A model generated the notes under the pieces. That model had not been told where the DNA came from and did no database searches. It was given only the letters and a program-made list of their open reading frames with translations. This document shows positions 24,601 to 34,167 of a stretch of 64,000 nt of DNA, piece after piece. A program made the position numbers and the translations under genes. The DNA comes from Turbatrix aceti. Taxonomy: Eukaryota > Nematoda > Chromadorea > Rhabditida > Panagrolaimidae. The first letter of the stretch is position 1. Every line of letters begins with the position of its first letter. The stretch is from positions 9,548,001 to 9,612,000 of the forward strand of contig OZ017766.1 in NCBI GenBank assembly GCA_963969345.1, read 5' to 3'.

Positions 24601-27600
24601 GTCGTTTAGAAGTAGGGGTGTGATATGTCCTTCTACTCTAACAGGTTGTGTCCACAGGTACATCATTTCGCTCGGAGGGTGTCGCCGGAGGAATCTGAAA
24701 CAAAAGCAAAACAATTCACGCTAATAGACAACAATTACAACAAATCCGACAAAAAATTACACGAACAAAAAAAAACGCAAAGTCTGCGACAAAGATTAGA
24801 TCGCTGCAAAAGCGATCGCAATATTCGCGTTGAGACTCCTCGAAATTGAAAAAGTCGCACAACTTTGTGTCTCCCCCTTTTGAACGAGAGCGCTGGTCGA
24901 ACTAATTGCAAAAAAAAAAATTTGGGCCGAATTGCGATTTGTTTTACTTTTTTTGTGTTTGATTTGTAAATGTGATTATATTTCAAGCATTTTGGTGCGT
25001 TTTTTGAAAAAATCGGACAATTTTTGATCAAAATCGAGTAGTGTTCGGAAGAAAAAATCCACAGATCTTCAAATTACTGATAGAAAGCTGAAAATTTCAG
25101 TACAGACTAAAAACAAAATTTTCGTTCGAATGGCCTACTCAGTTTTTTGATATCGATTCGATAAATGTTCGAAAATACGTTTTTTTTCGGAAATTTGAAA
25201 AATTCGGAACTTTTTAGAACTTTGATCAAAAAATGAATATCCCTAATCGAAAGCGCGGAGTCTTTTTTATCTAGAATCAAATTTTCAGAATTTTACCGTA
25301 TCTCATGGGCATACGGTAACGATTCTCCCGAACCCTACTTGTTTTAGCGCCTGAGGCTATAAAGTGAAGCACTACGGAACAAAGTGAAATAGAGCATCTT
25401 GTTAGAAATTTTTCGGCCTACAAAATGATGTTACTTTCGAATTTTTGTCTATTTTTTCGGCTTCACCAGATTAATTCGCGCAACATACACTCATTTTTGG
25501 TATCAATTTTACGAAAATTGAAATCAAAAAAGTGGGGTATGGGGGAAAAATTGCCAACGTGCGAGTTTTGGGGTGTTATAGCATGAATTTCGACCCAAGA
25601 CGTAAAAAACCCTGTAGAATTCAAAAATTTAATTATTTTGTTCCTAAATGTTCGAAAAAGTTCCGAAAACTGCTTTTTTTTCGGAAATTTGAAATTTTAG
25701 GAACTTTTCGATCCAAATTGAATAAAATGGATATCACCGTTGAACTGAGAATTCATTTATACCCTGGTACTGAAATTTTCAGGAATATTGCTTTCCAACT
25801 GAGCCTATGGCGATTTTTCCCCCATACCCCACTTTTTTGATTTCAATTTTCGTAAAATTGATACCAAAAATGAGTGTATGTTGCGCGAATTAAAATTGCG
25901 AAGCCAAAAAAATAGATAGAAATTCAGGAGTTACACGATTTTGTAGGCCGAAAAATTTCTCACAAGATGTTCTATCTCACTTTGCTCTACAGCGCTCTAC
26001 CTCATAGCCTCAGGCGCTTAAACAAGTAGGGTTCGGAAGAATCGTTACCGTATGCCCATGAGATACGGTAAAAATCTGAAAATTTGGTTCTAGATAAAAA
26101 AGACTCCGCGATTTCGATTAGGGATATTCATTTTTTGATCAAAGTTCTAAAAAGTTCCGAATTTTTCAAATTTCCGAAAAAAACCGTTTTTTCAAACATT
26201 TATCGACACGCAATCAAAAAACTGAGTATGCCATTTGAAAGCAAATTTTGTTTTTAGTCTACGCTGAAATTTTCAGCTTTCTATCTATATTTTGAAGATC
26301 CGTGGATTTTTTCTTCCGAACCCTACTCGATTTTGATCAAAAATTGTTCCACAATTCTGTAACACCCATCAAAATGCTTCAAATATTATCCTAATTACAA
26401 TTCTAACTTGAAAAAGTAAAAATTTCTAAATTTGGCCCAAAATTCCTTTTTTTTGTCACTAATTCGACCAGCGTGCTCGGGCAACGAGAAAATCTCTCGT
26501 CATGAGTGCGGCACGTGCTGAACGCAAAAAAAAGCCAGTGAGGGACCATGGAAAGCAGGATAGTCCAGACAGCATGCGCCAAACCGGTCTAAAACGCATG
26601 ATTTTTCTTGCGATTATAAGCAAGGATGTGATTCTTGCGTTTTCGTGCGATTTTTTCTTGCAAAAACGTGACAAAATTTTTCTTACGCATGATTTTTTTC
26701 TCAGTGTCTACTTGCTTACAGAGGGAATACATTCGACCAAGGTCTTCGATTTGATTTTTGTCCAGCATTGAATCAAATTCTGAATAAAATTGTTCGAGAT
26801 GCTTAGTGAAAAATGTTGCGCAGACTTTATCCGTAACTTTGTCAAAATTAGAATCGTTGCAGAACGCACTTCTGACAAGAGTATTGAATTGCTTGTAGAC
26901 ATTCAGAATAACAGTCACGTAATGTTTTGGATCCTTATTAATGGTTTTTTCCTCACTGGCAATGGCAGCTTTTACCTTCTTTTTGATATGAGTTTCCATT
27001 CTCTTCTGCAGCTTATACAGACTGTCATAAGGTCCAATTGCATCAACCCAACCACACAAGATGTATATTTGCTTCAGGTCTTCAATTTGATTTTTCTCCA
27101 GCATTAAAACAAATTCTGCATAGAACCGTTCGAGATGATTTGCGATGAGTACTTCTTTTAAAGCTTTCCTCAAAGGCCGCCGTTTCTTGGATTCGAGATA
27201 TCCCGTCGCGAGGTTTACTTCCCGCTCAATTATCTCACGTGTCCATTTCAGGTATTTTGGAAAAGACTTGTTTTCAAGGAAATTTTTACCAGCCTTCTCG
27301 TAGTACTCCCTCGTGAGTTTAATATAACTCTTTTGAAAAAGTTCATGAGTTTTGCTTAGGTCGATATTTTCTATTTTCCAGTAGGAATTCAAGGTACCTG
27401 ATTTCAATACTTTTAATACGTTCTGAACTACTGAAATAGTAATGGTATCGCCATTTTGTTCTTTTTCTTTTATGTTCAGAATAATACTTGTCAAGCATCC
27501 TGCAATATGCTGCAAAAAATTCTCTTCCCAAAGGAGAATTGCCAACTGAAAATAAATAATTATTTGTGAAACATTTTTTTTATAATTGCAAAAAACACAC

Positions 27601-28125
27601 GTCGTAAATGTAGTGAAAAGCTTCGTTCTCATTTTGCATGGTTTTGATCCAGGGGATATTTAAACGGCCACACATGTTGTTAATGCCGTTTGATATGAAA
27701 TGATATCTATTCCATTCGACATTATAATACTCAAGGAGTTCGTCATCTGATAAATCTTCCAACTCCAAACGCAGATTTTTGAAATACAGGGCAAAATTGT
27801 TCTTAAGTTCTTCGTCGGGGTGAGCACACTTGCTTTCATTCGAATTGAAGAACGCTCTACAACTTAACTACAAGATTAAAATGTATTGTTTTATAAAAAC
27901 TCACATGTCCAAAAAACAACTTTCCTGGACCTCGATTAACAAACAGCGATTGTAAAATCGTCTCGTTGCTTTCGAACTCTGTTCACAAAGACGCATATAT
28001 GTGGTTTTAAATGATTCTGTCCTCATTTCAGAACTTGAGATAAAATCGTTTTTGACAATGGTTTTGAAAGCATACCTGCAAAAATGCTGATAAATAAGGT
28101 CGGAATATTTATTGCGAAACAACAT
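21669..28125 (-). CDS. CUL-1-like cullin with internal repeat duplication
   Basis: Six exons (minus): 28125-27905, 27862-27601, 27545-26720, 23102-22753, 22695-22019, 21975-21669; about 880 residues versus ~780 for CUL1. Cullins scaffold RING ubiquitin ligases; CUL-1 pairs with Skp1 and F-box proteins. The N-terminal cullin repeats are followed by the cullin homology region (KSSELLARYCD, YIEDKDIFQKIY, YTNKLHRMF) and a neddylation domain with RIMK (acceptor Lys ~824) and terminal YSYLA. The extra length is a tandem repeat: ~298-406 and ~410-517 both begin HLE-FY-EF--ML-KNQIEDL and end VCATF / ACATF. Intron 3 (26719-23103) is almost entirely a transposable element. The intron 1 acceptor (TTAAG|T) was chosen for phase and is uncertain; a further 5' exon is possible. 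Confidence 0.85.
23236..23786. mobile_element. hAT-like MITE with 8-bp target duplication
   Basis: The ends are CAAGGTGTTGCATTTG and CGAAATGCAACACCTTG, flanked on both sides by TTGGACGC (23228-23235, 23787-23794). The TIR matches the 141-base element at 54725, so they are one family. There is no transposase in the 551 bases. It is nested in the CACTG-ended element. Confidence 0.85.
24029..24700 (-). pseudogene. Exon-like gene fragments, probably dead
   Basis: On the minus strand three pieces have nematode-type splice borders: near 24696-24505 (TTTGTTTCAG acceptor, GTATGT donor), 24380-24183 (TTGCTAG acceptor, GTAAGT donor) and 24130-24029 (TTTTTAG acceptor, ending in a stop). Conceptual pieces include VELRCDKWDAETGFTIAKG and RHYPPPLFPGANEMVPR. 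Frames are broken by stops in the first two pieces. This looks like a captured or decayed gene inside the transposon. I do not recognise the protein. Confidence 0.3.
24880..26485. repeat. Large fold-back (inverted repeat) element
   Basis: Arms of about 660 bases (roughly 24880-25545 and 25815-26485) are imperfect inverted copies. Examples are AATCGAGTAGTGTTCGGAAG near 25033 against TTCCGAACCCTACTCGATTT near 26315, and AAGTGGGGTATGGGGGAAAA near 25530 against its inverse near 25830. The spacer is about 270 bases. No coding sequence or clean target duplication was found. Confidence 0.7.
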
Positions 28126-28244
28126 TGGCGTAAATGCGCGGTTTGGATAAAACAGCCTGGGCTTTAAAAAAAATCTGACACCTAAGAATAAAAAAACCCC
28201 CCATTCAAAAACAAAAAGTGCACAACTGTGGCGTGTTATTGATA

Positions 28245-30088
28245 TAAGACGCAGACCTTAAAAATTTTTTTGTACCTTGGTTTTTTTGAACGTTTTTTCA
28301 GTCACAAATTGTGACGTCACAGATTTCAGATTTTTGTGTTTTATGTCAAAATAACGTCTGAGTTTGGGCCTCGGCGTAAAACAACTCTTTTTTGGTGTTT
28401 TTTGAAAACACTTGTTCAAATAACGATATCGAAGGAAAATTGGACAAAAAATAGATTATAACATCCATGCATACGTCATTTCATCGATTTGACGCAATTC
28501 GATATATTTTTGATGTATTTGTTATTCTGTACTGGCAGGTATGAATATTTGCTTTTTTCTTGTTCATAACTCCTATAAATATTCTTTATACGCAAAAATG
28601 AAGAAAACCGAACAAAAACAGTCATCACTGTTTTTGCCTGCATCACTGCATCACGAGCAAGGCGATTTGGCCAACTCCGCGATTTGGCCAACTCCGCCAA
28701 ATCGCCTTGCGCGTGATGCAGTGATGCGATTTGGCGGAGTTGGCCAAATCGCCCGCTGCGAGAGTACTCGACGCGCACGCAACCAGAAGTTGAGCGAGCT
28801 TTTTTGCGTTTGTTTTTTGAAAGTGATGTCTGTTCGTCGGCATTTTTCGTGTATTCATAGTTGTTTCTTCGTTTTGGCCTTTTCCAATGTTATTAAGCTC
28901 AGTCTGGCGAGTCCAAACCGTTGTTTATCTGAGTTGATTGCTTTACTGCAAAGCTCAGTACATCGCTACAAAATCATCAAATTTTTTCTGGATCTAAAAA
29001 TATATGAATAAAGGTTTGCCACTTTGAAAAATGCCGAAATTTGCATTTAAAAATGGGTCACAATGGCAACATTTGTTTCGGCATTTTTCAAGGTGGCAAC
29101 CCTACATTATTATAATTTTATTGGAATCTCCATCAAAAACTACGTCGATCAATATGTACCTCGGCTTTTGAAATGCCGTAGTTTTTTAACTACAACGTGC
29201 CAAAAATCGTCAAAAATGGCAAAAACTTGGTTTCAGGCGATCGTAACTCCGCCTGTAGATGCCTCAGGCAGGTGAATTTTACGGTACAAACTTTTCATAG
29301 CAAAAGCAACTTTTTGGCAAAATTTCGTGAAGAAATTCCAAAACGTTGCCTAAAACTTTCCTTGTGAGCTTTGCAGTAAAGCAATCAACTCAGATAAACA
29401 ACGGTTTGGACTCGCCAGACTGAGCTTAATAACATTGGAAAAGGCCAAAACGAAGAAACAACTATGAATACACGAAAAATGCCGACGAATAGATATCACT
29501 TTCAAAAAACAAACGCAAAAAAAGCTCGCTCAACTTCTGGTTGCGTGCGCGTCGAGTACTCTCGCAGCGGGCGATTTGGCCAAATACGCCAAATCGCCCA
29601 AATCGCATCACTGCATCACGAGCAAGGCGATTTGGCCGAGCAAGGCGATTTGGCGGAGTTGGCCAAATCGCCTTGCTCGTGATGCAGTGATGCAGGCAAA
29701 AACAGTGATGACTGTTTTTGTTCGGTTTTCTTCATTTTTGCGTATAAAGAATATTTATAGGAGTTATGAACAAGAAAAAAGCAAATATTCATACCTGCCA
29801 GTACAGAATAACAAATACATCAAAAATATATCGAATTGCGTCAAATCGATGAAATGACGTATGCATGGATGTTATAATCTATTTTTTGTCCAATTTTCTC
29901 TCGATATCGTTATTTGAACAAGTGTTTTCAAAAAACACCAAAAAAGAGTTGTTTTACGCCGAGGCCCAAACTCAGACGTTATTTTGACATAAAACACAAA
30001 AATCTGAAATCTGTGACGTCACAATTTGTGACTGAAAAAACGTTCAAAAAAACCAAGGTACAAAAAAATTTTTAAGGTCTGCGTCTTA
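28245..30088. mobile_element. Fold-back element with ~700-base arms
   Basis: The left arm (to about 28953) is an inverted copy of the right arm (from about 29372). Ends read TAAGACGCAGACC and its inverse, with TA on both sides (28243-28244 and 30089-30090), although the palindromic ends make the exact border ambiguous. Arms contain repeated GCGATTTGGCCAACTCCGCC blocks. Fragments of the same family occur near 31680-31770 and 32110-32165. No transposase was seen. The spacer holds another small element. Confidence 0.7.
29013..29105. repeat. Small inverted repeat in fold-back spacer
   Basis: GTTTGCCACTTTGAAAAATG and CATTTTTCAAGGTGGCAACC face each other. A close relative lies at about 45696-45780 in an F-box gene intron, and the following 29110-29230 sequence (CCATCAAAAACTACGTCGA) is also shared with that intron. 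Confidence 0.6.
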
Positions 30089-30466
30089 TATTTTGCATCA
30101 CTGATATCGCTCGGTTACCAAAAAAAACTATTTTTATGTTTGAAATAAACAATTTTGCGTTTTCAACAAAAATGTAAGAAGTAGTCAGATTCAAATTGCA
30201 AGTACAGGAACATTTTGCCAGCACAAAGTCAGCGGGGGCGGGGCTGCATGCGCGCGACTGTGCAAAGTGCGCAACGCAAGGGTGTCAACGGGCCGAATTT
30301 TTGTCGGCCCGGCCCGGCCCGGCCCGCTCGAGGTAAGGCCCGGCCCGGCCCGCCTTTTTACCAAAGCGTAAAATTGAAGCAAAATTTACTAAAATTTTTT
30401 CAATTTGTTGACAAATATGAGTTGAAAAGGTAAAAATACACGTTGTTATTTATAATGGGGGAGGAT
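30089..30466. other. Intergenic with GGCCCGGCCC repeat
   Basis: The sequence near 30270-30355 is a dense GGCCC/GGGCC repeat beginning GTCAACGGGCCG. It resembles the GC-rich hAT-type fragments at 32237 and 35680. No gene is seen. Confidence 0.45.
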
Positions 30467-31570
30467 CACTAAGGAGACAACCTCCCGACACGAAAGCGCG
30501 TGCGCACTTTTTCTTGTTTTTTCGAAAGTGATGTCTCTTTGTCGGCATTTCTTGCATATTCATGTATTTTTCTTAGTTTTGCCATTCTCCATTCTTATCA
30601 AGCTCAGTCAGACGATTCTATACCATTTTCAACTCAGGTTATAACTTGTCGGAGAAATCTGCTACAATGCGATGAAAATGCCCATTTTTTACCGTTATTT
30701 TGGATCCGCTTTCAAAATTCTGAACAGGAATTCACGTTTTCTCAATTTAGCGACCTGCCCCCTACCCATAACTCGGATTTCGGCCCATAGCGGAGTTTCT
30801 AGCGCCCCCAGCATTTATGAAGAGGACGATTTTATTATGTCGGCTCTGACGTCTGTTGTCGAAATGATCCGAGTACATCGATATCGCTCCAAATGCATCT
30901 CAACCTACTAATTTGTTCCCCTAGGTGTCAAAAAACACAAAAATAAGCAATACTTCACTTCCAAAAGTAGGCTAAAAACGAGGCAGATCAATGGTAGAAC
31001 AGGGAACATTGTGCGTGTTATGTGCGCGTAGTGTTCCCTAACGGTTTTGACCGTGTAAAATATATCACAGGTTTACGAGCTCCAACGTTGCGATGGTAGT
31101 TTACTTTTTTGTTTTTTAGCATCAGGGGGTTCAAATTAGTCAGGTAAGGCACAATTGGTCTAAAAACTTTTTACTACAATGATTCCGGTGTCAGACGTCA
31201 GAGCCGACATAATAAAATCGTCCTCTTCATAAATGCTGGGGGCGCTAGAAACTCCGCTATGGGCCGAAATCCGAGTTATGGGTAGGGGGCAGGTCGCTAA
31301 ATTGAGAAAACGTGAATTCCTGTTCAGAATTTTGAAAGCGGATCCAAAATAACGGTAAAAAATGGGCATTTTCATCGCATTGTAGCAGATTTCTCCGACA
31401 AGTTATAACCTGAGTTGAAAATGGAATAGAATCGTCTGACTGAGCTTGATAAGAATGGAGAATGGCAAAACTAAGAAAAATACATGAATATGCAAGAAAT
31501 GCCGACAAAGAGACATCACTTTCGAAAAAGTGCGCACGCGCTTTCGTGTCGGGAGGTTGTCTCCTTAGTG
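30467..31570. mobile_element. TIR fold-back element with ~400-base arms
   Basis: The ends are CACTAAGGAGACAACCTCCC and its inverse, flanked by GAGGAT (30461-30466 and 31571-31576), a possible 6-bp target duplication. Arms (about 30467-30860 and 31175-31570) are nearly identical inverted copies, which is why the same reading frames appear on both strands. A short arm-like relic (CTTTCGTGTCGGGAGGAT) lies near 52028. No transposase is present. Confidence 0.75.
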
Positions 31571-32574
31571 GAGGATTACTCAAAATGAGCAAGTTTTTGG
31601 TTCATTTTTGACTGTTTTGAATAAATTTTGTTCTAAAATTTTCTCTTTTTTTTTAAACCGGGCCGCCGGGCCCCCTTGGCGCAACGTCCTGGCCAACTCC
31701 GCCAAATCGCCTTGCTCGTGATGCAGTGATGCAGGCAAAAACAGTGATGCCTGCCTGTATCACTGTTTTTGTTTCTTTTTGTGTTTTTTGTTCGTTGCAA
31801 AGAAGAAAATGAAAATAAAACGCAAGTAAATGAAATGAGCTCCCAGTGTATCAACGAATTGTACAAAAATAACGTATTAACGTGGCGTTACAAACCTATG
31901 TTGGATTGTATTACAATAAATGCGAATTAACTTCTTGCCCAACTGTCGGCAGGAAAAACGTTGATTTTTCAGCATTTTACTTCTGTAAAATAGCTCAGAA
32001 GTTTTGTGGCCAAAATGACGCAAAAAGGCGAATTGACTGAAATTTTTGAAGCCTTGTAAAAAAATGTCGTTTTTCATGCGTCAAACTTCTTCTAGAAGTA
32101 AAATTCTAAAAATATGCAGAAAAAACCAAAGTACAAAAAAAATTTTAAGGTCTGCGTCTTATATTGATTCACCAGAGCAGCGGGAATATATACTATACAC
32201 GTCGGGCGTAAGCGGTGCGCCGGCAAGAGGGGAGATCAGGGTTCTCAACGGGCCGGCCGGGTCGGGCCGGTGTTTTCCACGACCCGGGCCGGGCCGATTG
32301 ATTTTGTTGGCCGGCACGGGCCAAAACGGGCCGTAAAATAATAAAAAAACATGCATATTTTACGCAAAATTTATGAAAAATTTTATGAAAAAGTAAAAAC
32401 CGCGAAGAATGCAAAGAAATGCACGCAGAATGCGGACCTGGCACCGCTCTTTTGGGCTAATCTGGAAGCAAAAGGTAAATAGTGGGCACCGTAATTTTGT
32501 CGTCAGTTCATAAAAGCACTAGTAACAGGGGCGAAACGCAATGAAGAAAGAAGTAAAAAAAACAGACAATGGAA
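31571..32574. repeat. Mosaic of element fragments
   Basis: This stretch contains a GC-rich fragment (31658-31690), a piece of the 28-kb fold-back family (31690-31770), its terminal fragment (AAGGTCTGCGTCTTATATTG at 32146-32165), and a hAT-type end CAGGGTTCTCAACGGGCCGG at 32237 followed by GGGCCGG repeats to about 32336. No gene was recognised. Confidence 0.5.
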
Positions 32575-32939
32575 CAGTGTTGCGCTCCGGCAAAAAGCGA
32601 CTCTCGACTCTGACTCAGAGTCGAGAGTCGAAAGAGTCGACTCTTTCGACTCCGACTCCTAGAATCGACTCTTTGACTCCGAGTTAAAATAGGTTTACAG
32701 AAAATGTATCAATAAACGCCTAAAACTGCGTGCTTTCATCTTTAACGAGTTTTTATTTTACAAAATCAAAAATTTGCCACATAAAAGTATATTTTATTCA
32801 AAAAATTTTCATCAAAGAGTCGACTCCAAAGAGTCAAAAAGTCATTTTGTAAAAATCGACTCTCGACTCTGACTCTCGACTCTCAGAGTCAGAGTCAGAG
32901 TCAAAGAGTCGACTCTGAGTCGGAGTCAGTGGAACACTG
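32575..32939. mobile_element. hAT-like MITE filled with GAGTC repeats
   Basis: The ends are CAGTGTT and AACACTG, flanked by CAATGGAA on both sides (32567-32574 and 32940-32947), a perfect 8-bp target duplication. Both ends of the interior are palindromic GAGTC/GACTC arrays separated by an AT-rich core. No coding capacity is present. A short relative with matching ends lies at 49891-49950. Confidence 0.85.
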
Positions 32940-33727
32940 CAATGGAAGAAGCGAGACCAGGCAGAGACAGATAACATTTATTTGTTATCAGTTAAGCGCT
33001 CATATACAGAGTATGAGTAAGCTATGATAATGTCGTACCTATAGGTACGACAATAATGTTATGCCTGCTCCGTAGGAGGACGGCCGAACATCAGTGGTCC
33101 ACGAACCCAACGTTCGTTATGATTTTTAGGCCCAGCATAGGGAAGACGAACTTACGCAGGAGCCGTCATGTGCTCCTGCGTAAGACAGAGAGCAAGCTAC
33201 TGGACAACACTGGAGAATGAGCACAGGCAAAATATCACCGAGGAGACACTACCGCTGGACGAGGAGGAGCGCGGACGTATGTGGAAGAAAAAGACATCGT
33301 CAAGCGGACAAATGACACGTATCGGTTAGTTACTTATAGCTTCAAATCAATTGAATTTTGAGTATCAACGGCCGGTTATCGGGAGTTTCACGACTCGCTA
33401 TACCGAAGCCACAAACTGCTTTGCGCACAAAGTAGTCATGTGGCACGAAGCGGACAGTCTGCGGCTGCACACAGTGATCGGTGATGCGAGAAAGCGCAGA
33501 ATCGAAGATGGCAGATGCCACCTTGAAGGCGGAACTGTTGCACTCTGATGCTCCAGATGTCCAGCAGAAAACGAAGATAGCGATCGGCGCGGCGAAGAAA
33601 AGGACAAACATGCGTGCACGCTGAGTACGCGCAGCCTAAATGATCGTTATGATCGTAACACACTTGCCAAGCAACTAGGGCGGCTATATTGGCTTTGTTT
33701 CCGATCCAGACGGCGGGGCATCGGCGT
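32940..33727. other. Intergenic, short palindromes
   Basis: It contains GTCGTACCTATAGGTACGAC near 33031 and an inverted pair around TTACGCAGGAGC and GCTCCTGCGTAA (33150-33184). Several overlapping frames are open near 33342-33619 on both strands, but none has gene-like structure. I assign no gene. Confidence 0.4.
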
Positions 33728-34114
33728 CAGGCATGTCAGGGGGCATAAAATTTTGGGCCCCGGCCCCCGACTTCCTGGCCCCGGCCCCCGGACCCCCCTA
33801 TGCCCCCTTCACAAAATTGTTTTTTGATATTCAAAAAAATGTTTAAAAAATTATACCAAAACATGCTCTATAACAATTGGGCGACTTTTAATTCATTGGA
33901 TAAGCACTTTAGGGGCTTTCGCTAAATTGTCTTCCGCGGAAGTGTCTTTTGCGGAATTGATCACCCCCACTACGTTGTTTTTGGTTTCTGAAGAAGAAAA
34001 AAATCTTTGGGGGGCCTGAGGGGGCTTTGGGGGTCTGTCTCTATCGGCCCCCTGCCCCCGGGGCCGGGGTCGCCCCTGGCCCCAGGGGTCGTCGGCCCTT
34101 TTCTGACATGCCTG
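33728..34114. mobile_element. hAT-like MITE, GGGGCC-rich
   Basis: The ends are CAGGCATGTCAG and CTGACATGCCTG, flanked by ATCGGCGT on both sides (33720-33727 and 34115-34122). The interior has GGCCCC repeats at each end around an AT-rich core. The 8-bp duplication and CAGG end fit hAT. No transposase is present. Confidence 0.85.
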
Positions 34115-34167
34115 ATCGGCGTTACCGATCCCGCCGGTGGATGACGCGTCCCGCCCCAAATCCCCTA

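Larger units (their letters stand above)
23101..26707. mobile_element. CACTG-ended TIR element inside cullin intron 3
   Basis: Inverted ends begin CACTGAAAAAAAAATGTCAC at the left and, on the other strand from the right, CACTGAGAAAAAAATC followed by TTTTGTCACGTTTTTGCAAG. Both arms contain CGCAAGAAAAATC-like repeats. The flanks share a possible GA duplication read on the cullin strand. CACTR ends with 2-3 bp duplications suggest a CACTA/EnSpm-type element, but no transposase was recognised. It contains other elements (23236-23786 and 24880-26485). The left end supplies the cullin 3' splice site. Confidence 0.6.

Noticed and set aside
25532..25840. 102-codon frame in the fold-back element 24880-26485
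   Set aside because: It spans the spacer and both arms of the palindrome and has no recognisable domain.
30500..31592. Mirrored frames of ~96-111 codons near 30500-30911 and 31160-31592
   Set aside because: They lie in the arms of the TIR element 30467-31570 and share no recognised protein pattern.
32597..32930. GAGTC arrays as a CRISPR-like or satellite array
   Set aside because: The repeats have no unique spacers and lie within an 8-bp-flanked TIR element of a nematode genome.
33342..33663. Overlapping frames on both strands near 33342-33663
   Set aside because: Open in several frames at once because of local GC content; no splice structure, start context or similarity recognised.
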